Shown: positions 1-7,600 of the stretch, in pieces
Numbering within the stretch: position 1 is the stretch's first letter
How the letters are laid out: every line of letters begins with the position of its first letter
Source of the DNA: Spirochaetota bacterium
GTDB taxonomy: Bacteria > Spirochaetota > UBA12135 > COTS27 > JAFLEE01
Direction of reading: 5' to 3'
Length of the DNA: 8,528 bases
NCBI GenBank assembly: GCA_017302015.1
Contig: JAFLEE010000139.1
Coordinates: 1-8,528, forward strand
The notes under the pieces: generated by a model
Database searches by the model: none
What the model was told of the DNA's origin: nothing
The model's input: the letters and a program-made list of their open reading frames with translations, nothing else
Translations under genes and position numbers: made by a program

Positions 1-23
1 AACGGGGCGCGGGCCCCGCGCGC

Positions 24-1088
24 GTGGCGCTCAAACTCGCCGGGCTCCTGACGCCGCTGGCCCTGCTCGGCACCGCCCTCGTCCTGCTGAAGAGCCCGGT
101 GTTCACCCAACCTTCCGTCGTCGAGGGCGCCGAGGCGCCCCCCCTGGTCGTCCGCCAAGAGAAGGAAGTCGCCGCGTTGGAGCGCATCGCCAACGCCGAG
201 GGGACCAACCAATTCATCCGCCTCGACCAGATCGCCGAACTCACCGACGAGAACGACAACGAGATCGACCAGGAGACCCTCAACCCGTACCGCGTGCCCG
301 AGCGCGAGGACGCCCGCAGCCCCGCCGAAACGGGCAAGGCCTTCTTCACCCACCGCGTGAAGGGCGGGGATACGGTCTGGAGCATCGCGCGCAAGTACCG
401 CGTGAACGTCGACGGCGTGGTCACCCTCAACCGCCTCTCCCAGGCGTCGCGCCTCGCCGCCGGGGAGATCCTCAAGATCCCGCGCCTGCCCGGCGTCTTC
501 CACGAGGTCCGCAAGAACGAGACCGTCGACGGCATCGCCCGGCTCTACCAGGTGGATGCCGAGGAGATCCGCACCTACAACGCCATCGGCCCCTATCTCG
601 CCGTCGGCACCGTGCTCTTCCTCTACAAGGCGCGCCTCCCCGCGTCCATGCGCGCGGGCAGCTTCGGCGTCCAATTCGCCATGCCGGTGCGCGGGTTCCT
701 GACCTCGCCCTACGGCATGCGCCTGCACCCCATCATGCACACGCCCCTCTTCCATTCCGGCATCGACGTGGGGGCCAACCAGGGCGAGCGCGTCGTCGCG
801 GCGGAGGAGGGCACCGTGACCTTCGCCGGCGAGTCGGGTTGGGCCGGGAACACCATCATCATCCGCCACGCCTCCGGCTATGAATCGCTCTACGGGCACC
901 TCTCCCGCTTCCTCTGCGCCCCGGGGCGCCGGGTGAAAAAGGGCGACCCCATCGGCGAGGTCGGCTCCACCGGTATGTCCACCGGGCCCCACCTCCACTT
1001 CGAGATCCGCTTCCGGGGGCAATTCCTCAATCCCCTGCGCTTCGTGACGCCCAACGCGGCGGCCGGTGTCGCGAGCTCCGGGAAATAG
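24..1088 (+). CDS. LysM-domain M23 family metallopeptidase (5' end uncertain)
   Basis: Probable exported or membrane-anchored zinc endopeptidase that cuts peptidoglycan cross-bridges, or a catalytically similar cell-division/envelope factor. A hydrophobic segment (residues about 5-22) acts as signal or anchor, followed by an acidic linker. Two LysM glycan-binding modules follow at about 108-154 and 157-203, and an M23 (LytM-like) domain at about 219-342. The M23 metal and catalytic set looks complete: HSGID gives H244 and D248, YGH gives H292, and HLH gives H323 and H325, so an active enzyme is expected, unlike degenerate EnvC/NlpD-type activators. The assigned start is GTG at 24 with no clear Shine-Dalgarno sequence. 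The frame is open back to base 3 and the upstream codons would add Arg residues fitting a signal-peptide n-region, so the true start may lie before the window. It ends 14 bp from the convergent gene. The family call is firm; the start is not. Confidence 0.9.
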   Translation: MALKLAGLLTPLALLGTALVLLKSPVFTQPSVVEGAEAPPLVVRQEKEVAALERIANAEGTNQFIRLDQIAELTDENDNEIDQETLNPYRVPEREDARSPAETGKAFFTHRVKGGDTVWSIARKYRVNVDGVVTLNRLSQASRLAAGEILKIPRLPGVFHEVRKNETVDGIARLYQVDAEEIRTYNAIGPYLAVGTVLFLYKARLPASMRAGSFGVQFAMPVRGFLTSPYGMRLHPIMHTPLFHSGIDVGANQGERVVAAEEGTVTFAGESGWAGNTIIIRHASGYESLYGHLSRFLCAPGRRVKKGDPIGEVGSTGMSTGPHLHFEIRFRGQFLNPLRFVTPNAAAGVASSGK

Positions 1089-1102
1089 GTCCCGCGCGGC
1101 GC

Positions 1103-1852
1103 TTAGTGCCCCCAGGCCGCCAGCGTCTCCTGGATCCGGCCCTTCTTGGTGAGGGAGAGGATCGCGGCGTCGAGGGTTGCGATCGTCCCTTCACGGCCCT
1201 TCCTGACCGCGAACGCCACGGGCGTCCCGGGGTCGCCGACATCGATGGACCGCACGGCGAGCTTTTCCTGGCGGGCCAAGAATAGCCCGACGTGCTCGGG
1301 CATCAAGGCCGCCCGCACCGCGCCCGCCTTGAGGCGTTTCATGGCCTCGGCCTTGGTGGGGGTTTGGATGATACGCACCAGGGGCTTGAGGCCCGCCGCG
1401 GCGAGGGCGCCCTCGATGAAGGAGTTCCGGTCCCCCGTGACGACCTTGCCGGCGAGATCCCCCAGTTGCCGGATGCCGTCGTCGTCCGCGCGCACGAACA
1501 CCCGGTTGACCCTCGCATAGAGGGGCGTCGAGAAGGCGAAGGAAGCCAAACGCTCCGGGGTGATCTCCATCCCCCCGACGACCTGGATCTCCTCGTCGAA
1601 GCGCAAGTGCCCGACGATATCGTCCCATTTCTCCTGGCGCAAGGTGTTGGCCAGGCCCGCTTCGGCGAATACCAGCCGTGCGAGGTCGATATCCAGGCCC
1701 TTCGGCCCGGTGGCATCGCTCCATTGGTAGGGTGGAAAACCGGTCGCAAATCCGATGGTGAGGGATTCGGCGCGCAGCGCGCCCCAGCCGAGCAGCAGGA
1801 GCGCCGCGGCGAATGTTCGGGAGCAAAATAGCAGGGCGAAACGCTTTAACAT
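1103..1852 (-). CDS. Family 3 extracellular solute-binding protein (SBP_bac_3)
   Basis: Periplasmic binding protein of the type serving polar amino-acid ABC importers, with a type II two-lobe fold. With ATG at 1852 the product has 249 residues. Residues 1-28 form a signal peptide (Lys/Arg n-region, leucine-rich core, cleavage likely after ALRA). The mature part has typical family motifs: FPPYQW near 39-44, GLDIDLA near 52-58, and GGMEITPERL near 93-102 followed by FSTPLY. There is no lipobox, so it should be soluble. I preferred ATG 1852 over the in-frame ATG at 1867 and TTG at 1891 because it gives a compact signal peptide and has a purine-rich GGGGGTGGGA directly upstream, whereas the TTG lies inside an AT-rich inverted repeat. 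No permease or ATPase gene is adjacent, so it is an orphan here. Ligand unknown; a sensory or enzyme-like role (some relatives are dehydratase-like) cannot be excluded. Confidence 0.85.
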   Translation of the reverse strand: MLKRFALLFCSRTFAAALLLLGWGALRAESLTIGFATGFPPYQWSDATGPKGLDIDLARLVFAEAGLANTLRQEKWDDIVGHLRFDEEIQVVGGMEITPERLASFAFSTPLYARVNRVFVRADDDGIRQLGDLAGKVVTGDRNSFIEGALAAAGLKPLVRIIQTPTKAEAMKRLKAGAVRAALMPEHVGLFLARQEKLAVRSIDVGDPGTPVAFAVRKGREGTIATLDAAILSLTKKGRIQETLAAWGH

Positions 1853-1874
1853 TCCCACCCCCAGCATACCCCCA

Positions 1875-1892
1875 GTTGATTTGATAATCAAC
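1875..1892. repeat. AT-rich inverted repeat in divergent intergenic region (possible operator)
   Basis: GTTGAT (1875-1880) and ATCAAC (1887-1892) are perfect inverted arms around a 6-bp centre. An inner TTGAT/ATCAA pair at 1881-1885 and 1887-1891 gives a second nested symmetry. The site stands out as AT-rich in GC-rich DNA, between the solute-binding-protein start (1852) and the promoter of the AraC-type gene. It could be an operator or part of the minus-strand promoter; I could not find a convincing -35/-10 pair for that strand. Confidence 0.45.
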
Positions 1893-1912
1893 CTCGCGGC
1901 CTTGTCGCCCGT

Positions 1913-1941
1913 TTGTCTCGTTGGAACGAGGCGGCTATAAT
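1913..1941 (+). promoter_or_regulatory. sigma70-type promoter of the AraC-family gene at 1948
   Basis: TTGTCT at 1913-1918 and a perfect TATAAT at 1936-1941 are separated by 17 bp, the ideal spacing. The expected transcription start, about 7 bp beyond the -10 box, falls on or next to the A of the ATG at 1948. The transcript would therefore have little or no leader, and there is no room for a Shine-Dalgarno sequence. The upstream in-frame TTG at 1921 would lie inside the promoter and is unlikely to be translated. Confidence 0.6.
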
Positions 1942-1947
1942 GCCCGT

Positions 1948-2859
1948 ATGGTGCCGCCCGAAAGCCTCCGACGCTCCAGGAAACTCGACGCCGTCCCCAT
2001 CGACACGCGCCCGGGGCCCCGCCTCTCCCACTTCGGCCTGCACCACGGGGTCGATTGGGAGCGCTTCGGCGACCATGAGCACGGCGGGGTGGAGTTCTTC
2101 TATTTCATGGACGGGCGCGCCCGCGTCGACCTGGGCGCCGAGACCCGCCCCCGCCAGGCGACCCGCGCCCTCGAAGTCGCCGGATCCGACCTCTTGGCGA
2201 TCGCCCCCGGTTACCGCCACCATTTCCATTTGGATGGGACGGAGATCTCCTATTATTGGTTCGGGGTGCGCGAAGCGGCCGCGCGTCGCACAACAGACGC
2301 CGGCTTGGCAAGCGCCCTCGAGGGGATCGCCCTCGACGTGCAGGGGGAATTGGGCCTCGGCGCGCAGGCTCCCGTCGTCCACTTGAAGGGGTTTTCCGCG
2401 GCGCGGGCCCTCCTCGCCGCGCTCCATCGCGAGATGGTGGAGCAGCGACCGGGGTGGGAAGGCCTCGTCGGCATCCATCTCCTCCATTTTCTCGCCCTCG
2501 CTAGGCGCCATCGGGAAGGCGCCCCCGGAGGCCCGGTCGAACGCATGCGTATCGTGGAGGAGTTCCTGGGGTCCCACCTCGATCGCCGCCTCGACTTGGC
2601 CGAACTCGCCGACCGCTGTGGCATGAACCCCGCGGCCCTGGTACGCGCCTACCGCCGGGAGCGGGGACGCACGCCGGCGGAAGCCCACCTCGACTTGCGC
2701 CTCGGCGAGGCCGAACGCCTTCTGGCCGCCGGGCGCAAACCGCGCGAGGTCACGGAGCGCCTCGGGTTCAAGACCCTCCAGCATTTTAGCGCGGCCTTCC
2801 GCAAAAAGACCGGCTATTCCCCCAGGGCGTGGACGCTTCGGCTCACCGCGCCCGCATAG
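1948..2859 (+). CDS. AraC family transcriptional regulator with cupin sensor domain
   Basis: One-component DNA-binding regulator of 303 residues. The N-terminal half (about 25-105) is an AraC-type cupin. It carries a near-perfect cupin motif 1 (H43-x-H45, E49, G56) and a motif-2-like APGYRHHFH at 86-94, so it probably binds a small ligand, perhaps a sugar or metal-assisted ligand. The C-terminal AraC/XylS domain (about 199-298) has two helix-turn-helix units, near 215-240 and 266-292, the second ending in the family-typical KKTGYSPRAW. I chose ATG 1948 because the promoter's -10 box (1936-1941) lies just upstream, making initiation at TTG 1921 implausible. It is divergent from the solute-binding gene and convergent with a second AraC gene whose 3' end it overlaps by 46 bp. 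Its target is unknown; control of the neighbouring glycosidase genes is inference. Confidence 0.9.
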   Translation: MVPPESLRRSRKLDAVPIDTRPGPRLSHFGLHHGVDWERFGDHEHGGVEFFYFMDGRARVDLGAETRPRQATRALEVAGSDLLAIAPGYRHHFHLDGTEISYYWFGVREAAARRTTDAGLASALEGIALDVQGELGLGAQAPVVHLKGFSAARALLAALHREMVEQRPGWEGLVGIHLLHFLALARRHREGAPGGPVERMRIVEEFLGSHLDRRLDLAELADRCGMNPAALVRAYRRERGRTPAEAHLDLRLGEAERLLAAGRKPREVTERLGFKTLQHFSAAFRKKTGYSPRAWTLRLTAPA

Positions 2860-3656
2860 CGATCCCGCCAGGCCAAAGGGTAGAACCCCGTCTCGCGGCG
2901 GAAGAACTTGGAGAAATAGAGTTCATCCCGGAAGCCCAGTTCCCGCGCGATCTCGCGCACCTTCTTGCCCCTGGCGGAGAGTTCGCGCTCGGCGCGTACG
3001 CGGATGCGCTCCAGGATGAAACGCTTCAGCGTCCCGCCGGTATCCCGGTGGAAGCGCATGGAGAGCCAGGTGGCGGAGAGCCCCATCACCCCGGCGAGTT
3101 CGCCCATGGAGAGTTCCGGCCCGAGATGGGCGTCGATGTATTCGACCAGGGGCTGGTACTGGCGGGCCAATTCGAGGCGCGCGGCCGTGGCGGGCGTCGC
3201 CGGACCGAGGAAGGGGTGGAGCGCGCGCAGGAGTTCCGCTTGAACCCGGAGCACGTCGGCGAGGCCGCCCCGATCGAAGCGCGATACGGCCGCGAGAAGC
3301 CCTGGAGGAAGGGGCCGCTCCGTCACCCGCGGGGGGAGCAGTTCGAAGAGATCCAGGAAGCCCAAATGGCGCAGGTTGAAATGGATGAAGAATTTCTCGA
3401 GCCGGCCCGCCGTGCTGAATGAGAGCGGCACGCGCAGGGGGAACAGATAGGCCCTTCCCGGCCGCAATGTGACCCGCCGCCCCTGGGTGCGCACCAACCC
3501 CCCGCCCGATTTCACCAGATAGAGCCGGCTATAGGGCGAGACCGTATCTTCTTCGTGCCACTCGGGCCCGAGTTCCACCCACCCGTGATGGCAGATGGAG
3601 AAATGGAGGTGGTTAAGGGTCTCGGAAAAAAAGGGGGAACGGCGTGTGGGTGGCAT
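2814..3656 (-). CDS. AraC family transcriptional regulator (second, unrelated in detail)
   Basis: A 280-residue AraC/XylS-type activator. Residues about 15-95 form a beta-rich AraC-like sensor region (LYLVKSGGG and LRPGRAYLFP are typical strand and turn motifs). The C-terminal DNA-binding domain spans about 168-266: first helix-turn-helix near 182-206 (SMGELAGVMGLSATWLSMRF) and second near 232-259 (VREIARELGF then YFSKFFRRETGFYPLAW). The last 14 residues are beyond the fold and are encoded in the 46-bp overlap with the facing AraC gene. The ATG at 3656 has no Shine-Dalgarno sequence; instead the stem of a strong inverted repeat ends right against it. A GTG at codon 27 is a poorer alternative because it would remove the start of the sensor domain. 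It follows two same-strand glycosidase-type genes, so it is probably their regulator, transcribed with or after them. Confidence 0.88.
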   Translation of the reverse strand: MPPTRRSPFFSETLNHLHFSICHHGWVELGPEWHEEDTVSPYSRLYLVKSGGGLVRTQGRRVTLRPGRAYLFPLRVPLSFSTAGRLEKFFIHFNLRHLGFLDLFELLPPRVTERPLPPGLLAAVSRFDRGGLADVLRVQAELLRALHPFLGPATPATAARLELARQYQPLVEYIDAHLGPELSMGELAGVMGLSATWLSMRFHRDTGGTLKRFILERIRVRAERELSARGKKVREIARELGFRDELYFSKFFRRETGFYPLAWRDRYAGAVSRSVHALGE

Positions 3657-3690
3657 CGGCGGCGTTCGATTGTTCCATCGAACGCCGCCG
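3657..3690 (-). repeat. Perfect 14-bp inverted repeat (hairpin) abutting the AraC start codon
   Basis: CGGCGGCGTTCGAT at 3657-3670 is the exact reverse complement of ATCGAACGCCGCCG at 3677-3690, with a 6-base loop. It starts 17 bp after the stop codon of the GH43-like gene and ends at the base before the ATG of the AraC gene. On the minus strand no T-run follows directly; the first (seven Ts, 3626-3632) comes about 24 bases later, inside the reading frame, so it is not a classic intrinsic terminator. It could be a transcription-dampening or mRNA-stabilising hairpin, a translation-blocking structure, or a protein-binding palindrome. Confidence 0.8.
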
Positions 3691-3707
3691 TGGGCGAGGG
3701 AGGACGC

Positions 3708-4637
3708 CTAGAGCGGCCAGCGCGCCTCCAGGGGCACCGGCTGGTTCCACGCCCGCTTGCCGTCCCAGACCCCCGTGAAGAGATGGGTGGCTGCGCCCTG
3801 CTCCACCAAAAGCCAGGGGCGCTCGCGGCGCGTGGCCTCGAACGTCCCGCCCTCGGCCCAATGGATCGTGTGGTCGTAGACCACGGGACGGGGCAAGGCT
3901 TCCCATCCCCCGACTCCGTCGGCGCTCCCAAGGAGTACGCCCCAGCGTTCATGCCCGCTGACGGCCCCCACATTGTCCTCGCAGAGGACCCTCCAGGCGC
4001 CGTCCTTCTTGAAGAAATAAAAATCCTCCAATTTCGCCCCGGGCCAAACGTCTTCGTTCTCCAGGCGATAGGGGCCCTCGAAGCTTGGCGCGCTGGAGAG
4101 CCGCACCTTGAGGGCCGCGTTTCGCCAGATGAGGCGCAGGCTTCCGTCGGCGGCGAAGCACGCGGAAGGGTTATTGGCGTCGTCGTGCAGGCCGAGGTGA
4201 AGGGGCTCATCGCGGCGGACCCAAGGCCCTCGGAGTGTGGGCGCGGTGGCCAACCCGATGCGGCGGAAGGAGGAGCCCTCATCGAGCCCGATATAATAGA
4301 GGACGTACCCGCCGCCCGCCCGGTAGATCGCCGGATTATGGGCCATGGCGCTATCCCATTTCCCGGGGGACCGCTTGCCGATCACCACTTCCGCGAAGTG
4401 GTAGGGGCCCAAGGGATTTTCGCACACGGCGCGCACGATCTCGGAATGCTGGAAATAGCCACCGGGGAACCCCGTGGCCTCCGGCCAACGCGATGCGAAG
4501 AGGTGGTAGAGGCCATCCTCCCCCCGAATGACGGAACCGCACCAGACGTGCCACCCTTCCATGCGGAAGCCCGAGTCCCGGGGAGCCGGAGCGATGCTTG
4601 GAACGGACGCCGCCCCATCCACTCGAGGTCGGCTCAT
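3708..4637 (-). CDS. GH43-like five-bladed beta-propeller glycosidase
   Basis: A 309-residue protein of the GH43/62/32/68/117/130-like beta-propeller superfamily; it probably hydrolyses or otherwise processes a glycoside. Blade-like repeats can be followed: WCGSVIRGEDGLYHLFASRWPE (32-53, split here as WCGSVIRGEDG and LYHLFASRWPE), WDSAMAHNPAIY (94-105) with YVLYYIG, NNPSACFAADGSLRLIWRN (155-173), KLEDFYFF (202-209), and a final blade with PWLLVEQGAATHLFTGVW (274-291). Candidate acidic residues are D95, E204 and D205, but I cannot assign the catalytic set. There is no signal peptide, so a cytoplasmic location is most likely, unlike the upstream enzyme. The ATG overlaps the stop of the preceding gene as ATGA, which implies translational coupling. 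Conserved-looking sequence begins by about residue 15, supporting this start. Substrate unknown. Confidence 0.8.
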   Translation of the reverse strand: MSRPRVDGAASVPSIAPAPRDSGFRMEGWHVWCGSVIRGEDGLYHLFASRWPEATGFPGGYFQHSEIVRAVCENPLGPYHFAEVVIGKRSPGKWDSAMAHNPAIYRAGGGYVLYYIGLDEGSSFRRIGLATAPTLRGPWVRRDEPLHLGLHDDANNPSACFAADGSLRLIWRNAALKVRLSSAPSFEGPYRLENEDVWPGAKLEDFYFFKKDGAWRVLCEDNVGAVSGHERWGVLLGSADGVGGWEALPRPVVYDHTIHWAEGGTFEATRRERPWLLVEQGAATHLFTGVWDGKRAWNQPVPLEARWPL

Positions 4638-7600
4638 GGGGCGGCGCCTTCGTCGAGGCGGTAGAGTTCGACGTCATCGACCATCCCCCAGGAATCGGGC
4701 GCGCCTCGGGAAGCGAGGAAGTCGATCCCCACGAGGCCATAGGTCTTCGCCTCCTTCACCGTCAGGATGGTCTCGTAGGCCGTCCAATATTCGGCCGCCG
4801 GGAGCGCGGCGCCCTGGAACGAACGGGGCGGGGCGCCCGGGATCGCCACCTTGAACTCGACGAGTTTGGAGGCGCGCGCCATGAGGCGCACCAGGTAGCG
4901 GCCGGGGGCCAGCGGGGGCGCGGTGACCGAGATGCGCCCGGCCTGGAGCGTCGGCCCCCAGGCCGGCTGCTCCCCGAGGGCCACGCGGATGGCGTTCTTC
5001 CCGCTCCACGCCGCATCGGTGAGGGCGAGGTCGGTCTTCACGATGCAGCCCCATTTTGAGAGCCCATCTTCGGCCCCGCCGTTCACCACCAGGTTCTTCG
5101 GGGCCTGAGGGGTTTGGAACAGGCCGTAATGCAGCCGCTGCTTCCACGACTCCTGGGCCGGCGTCCCGAAGAGGCGGAACTTGGGCAGGGTCTTCTCGCC
5201 ATCCCGACGACTGACCTCGATATTGAGCCCGAGGATCCCCCCACCACCCGGTAGGGGGCCGGCCTCGGTAAGCGGAATGGAGAGATCCAGCCCCCAGCCG
5301 CCCGCGACCGCGATCTCTTTGGCCACCGCGCGGGAACCCGGGATGGCTTTGCCGCTCGCATTGTCCACCGCGGTGCGTTCGAGGCCGCCCTTGGCGGGGC
5401 GCACCGCGAAAATGTATTGGAGGACGGACAGGCCGGGAATATTCTTACCATTAAACATATCCACATCCAGCCGCGCGAACGGGGTCCGGTCGATGAAGAC
5501 CTCCAGGGCGTCCCCGTTCCACACGTTACCATCCGGGGCGGCGGTCACCTGGGCGTCCTTCACCCGGGCCTGGATGCGAAGCATCCCGTCTTCAATCCAG
5601 AGACGAAGGGGCGCATCCGGGCCGGCGCCCAGCGCGAGACCATCGGCCTCGGGGAGGACGAACTCCCCGGTATTCGGGATGGGAAGGATGGCGCCGGATT
5701 GCGGGCTGGCATCCCCCTCGAGGAAGGCCTGATAGCCGGACTTCGAAAGTTTGCGCTCCAGGGAATAGCCTTTCATCTCCGAGTCAAAGAAAGCCGCGCG
5801 GAAGGGGGGCAAATCCTCCCCTTGGACCGCGATGACGTTCTTCGAGCCGGTGAGATTGAGCGCCTCGAGCCAGGTGCGGTCCTGGAAGGCCCGTGCCCGC
5901 AATGCGATGGGTTCGGCCAGCACGACCGCGCTGCGCAGGAGCATCCCACGGATCGCCCCAGGGGCCCCCTTGAGAAAGACCGGATCGAGCCCGAGTTCGA
6001 GGACGGCCCCCGGCGTAAACGGGTTGCCGTAGCGATCGAAGAAAGACACTCCCCCGGTTTCGGAGAGCCGCAGGCCCATGCCCTTGGGGCTGAGCGCCCA
6101 TACCACGCCCGCGGCGTTTTCGCCTTCCCCGGCCGTGAAGAGGCCCGCCCGGAGGAGCTTATTGGAGAGGGCCAAAGGCTCCACATCCTTCTTCCCGGCA
6201 AGGAAAGAGGCCAGGGCATTGAGGCCGGCCCCGACATCCCCCAAAACCGTCGAGTCAGGCCGGTTCATCCCACCCATCGCCTTGTAATGGGCTCCTGGAT
6301 CGATGGCGGTCACGCCGCGCAGACCGTTAAAAAGACCCAGGAGGTAATGGTGCTGCACGTCGCCGGCGGAGAAGACATCCTGCTCCGCGGCCCGCCAGGG
6401 GCGCTTGGAGTTGGCGATGTAATAGAGTTCCTCCTCCCAAAGCGCCGTGCCCGGGGCGAGGATCTTTCGCACCCGGTCGACGAGGCCGGAAAAGCGGAAG
6501 CGCTCCCCGCCGATGAAATCGAGGCTCGAACTATAGGGGTTGAACGAGGCGGCGTCGAGGTATTTCTCGAAGCCCAGTGCGTGTAGTTTTTCGAGCCAGC
6601 CGGTGAGGTTATACCCGCTATCGCTCGTGGCGTCGCCGGCGATGAAGAAGGCCTTGGGATCCCGGGCCTTCACGACCTCGTAGGCGATCTTCTGCAGCGC
6701 GAGGTACTCCTCGGCGGGGAGCACCCATTGGGGCTCCACCTGCACCATCCAGGTATGGATGCGCCCGCCGTAGCGCTCGACAATTTGCTCCACGTGGAAA
6801 CGCCAGACATCCTCGTTCAGGGTGCGCGCGATCTTGCGGTCGCTCCCGGCCACCGCGCGGGTATAGGCGTCGTCGTAGAACCAATCCGGCAGGGATCCCA
6901 CCAGCGCCTCACCGCGCTTGGAACGGTCGGTATAGATCCACCATCCGCCCAGGCATCCCACCGTTTCCATCCCCGCTTTTTCCAGGGCGGCGATCTCCGC
7001 GTCGGGAAGGGCGAAGTCCATGCGTTTGGGCTCGGGCTGGACCTTCTTGAGGTCGAAGGCGTACATGCCGTGCCCGAGGCCGGTGAGGGCCAAATCCCGG
7101 GCGTAGGAGGCGATGCCGAGGCCGTTCTGGGAGGCCACCGCGGGCCCATTGTCCGCGAGGCTGCCCCAGGTGCTCCCATGAACGCGGTAATGGGAGCCCA
7201 AGCGCCGCTGCACGGGGGATCTTTGGTTGGCCAAGGCGTGGAGCACGGTGAAATCGCCCCCGAGCAGGCAGACCGGATCGTCTCCAACACTCGCCGTCAT
7301 ATGGAAACTTCCAAAGCGTTCCCCGACGAGCTCCACGCGGCCCGTATAGCGGCTTCGCCCCGCCTCTCCCCGATACGAGGGGTCGCGCCTGAGCTCGAGC
7401 CCCACCGTCTTCACCACGTCGTTCTCCCAGTCGCGCTGGATGTGCAGGCGCACGCTCGCCTTCTCGGCGTTCCCCGGAAGGATGGCGATCGCGGAGGCCA
7501 ACGAGCGCTCCCCGGCGAGGAGCGACGCCGCAGGATTGGTCACGACCAGGGATAGTTCACCTTTGAAATCGGCGATCCGATCTCCGGTGCTAAGCCTCAC

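Noticed and set aside
1089-1102. Terminator between the convergent peptidase and solute-binding protein genes
   Set aside because: The gap is only 14 bp and shows no stem-loop followed by a T-run on either strand.
1292-1831. Plus-strand open frame of 179 codons opposite the solute-binding protein
   Set aside because: The minus strand gives a full family 3 binding protein with signal peptide; the plus-strand product has no recognisable features.
1921-1947. TTG at 1921 as the start of the cupin-AraC regulator
   Set aside because: The intervening codons contain the TATAAT box and there is no ribosome site upstream; ATG 1948 fits the promoter and family length.
3657-3690. The 14-bp hairpin as a standard Rho-independent terminator
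   Set aside because: No U-tract follows the stem on either strand; the nearest T-run on the minus strand is about 24 bases away and inside the AraC reading frame.
3555-4664. Plus-strand open frame of 369 codons opposite the GH43-like gene
   Set aside because: It is antisense to a recognisable protein, has no domain-like sequence or ribosome site, and long spurious frames are expected in GC-rich DNA.
5417-6586. Plus-strand open frame of 389 codons inside the large exported protein gene
   Set aside because: Composition is Arg/Gly/Glu-rich with no motif; the opposite strand encodes a coherent barrel and CBM9-like domain across the same bases.
6728-7555. Plus-strand open frame of 275 codons opposite the barrel region
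   Set aside because: Shadow of the minus-strand coding sequence; the acid/base motif and barrel strands are encoded on the minus strand here.
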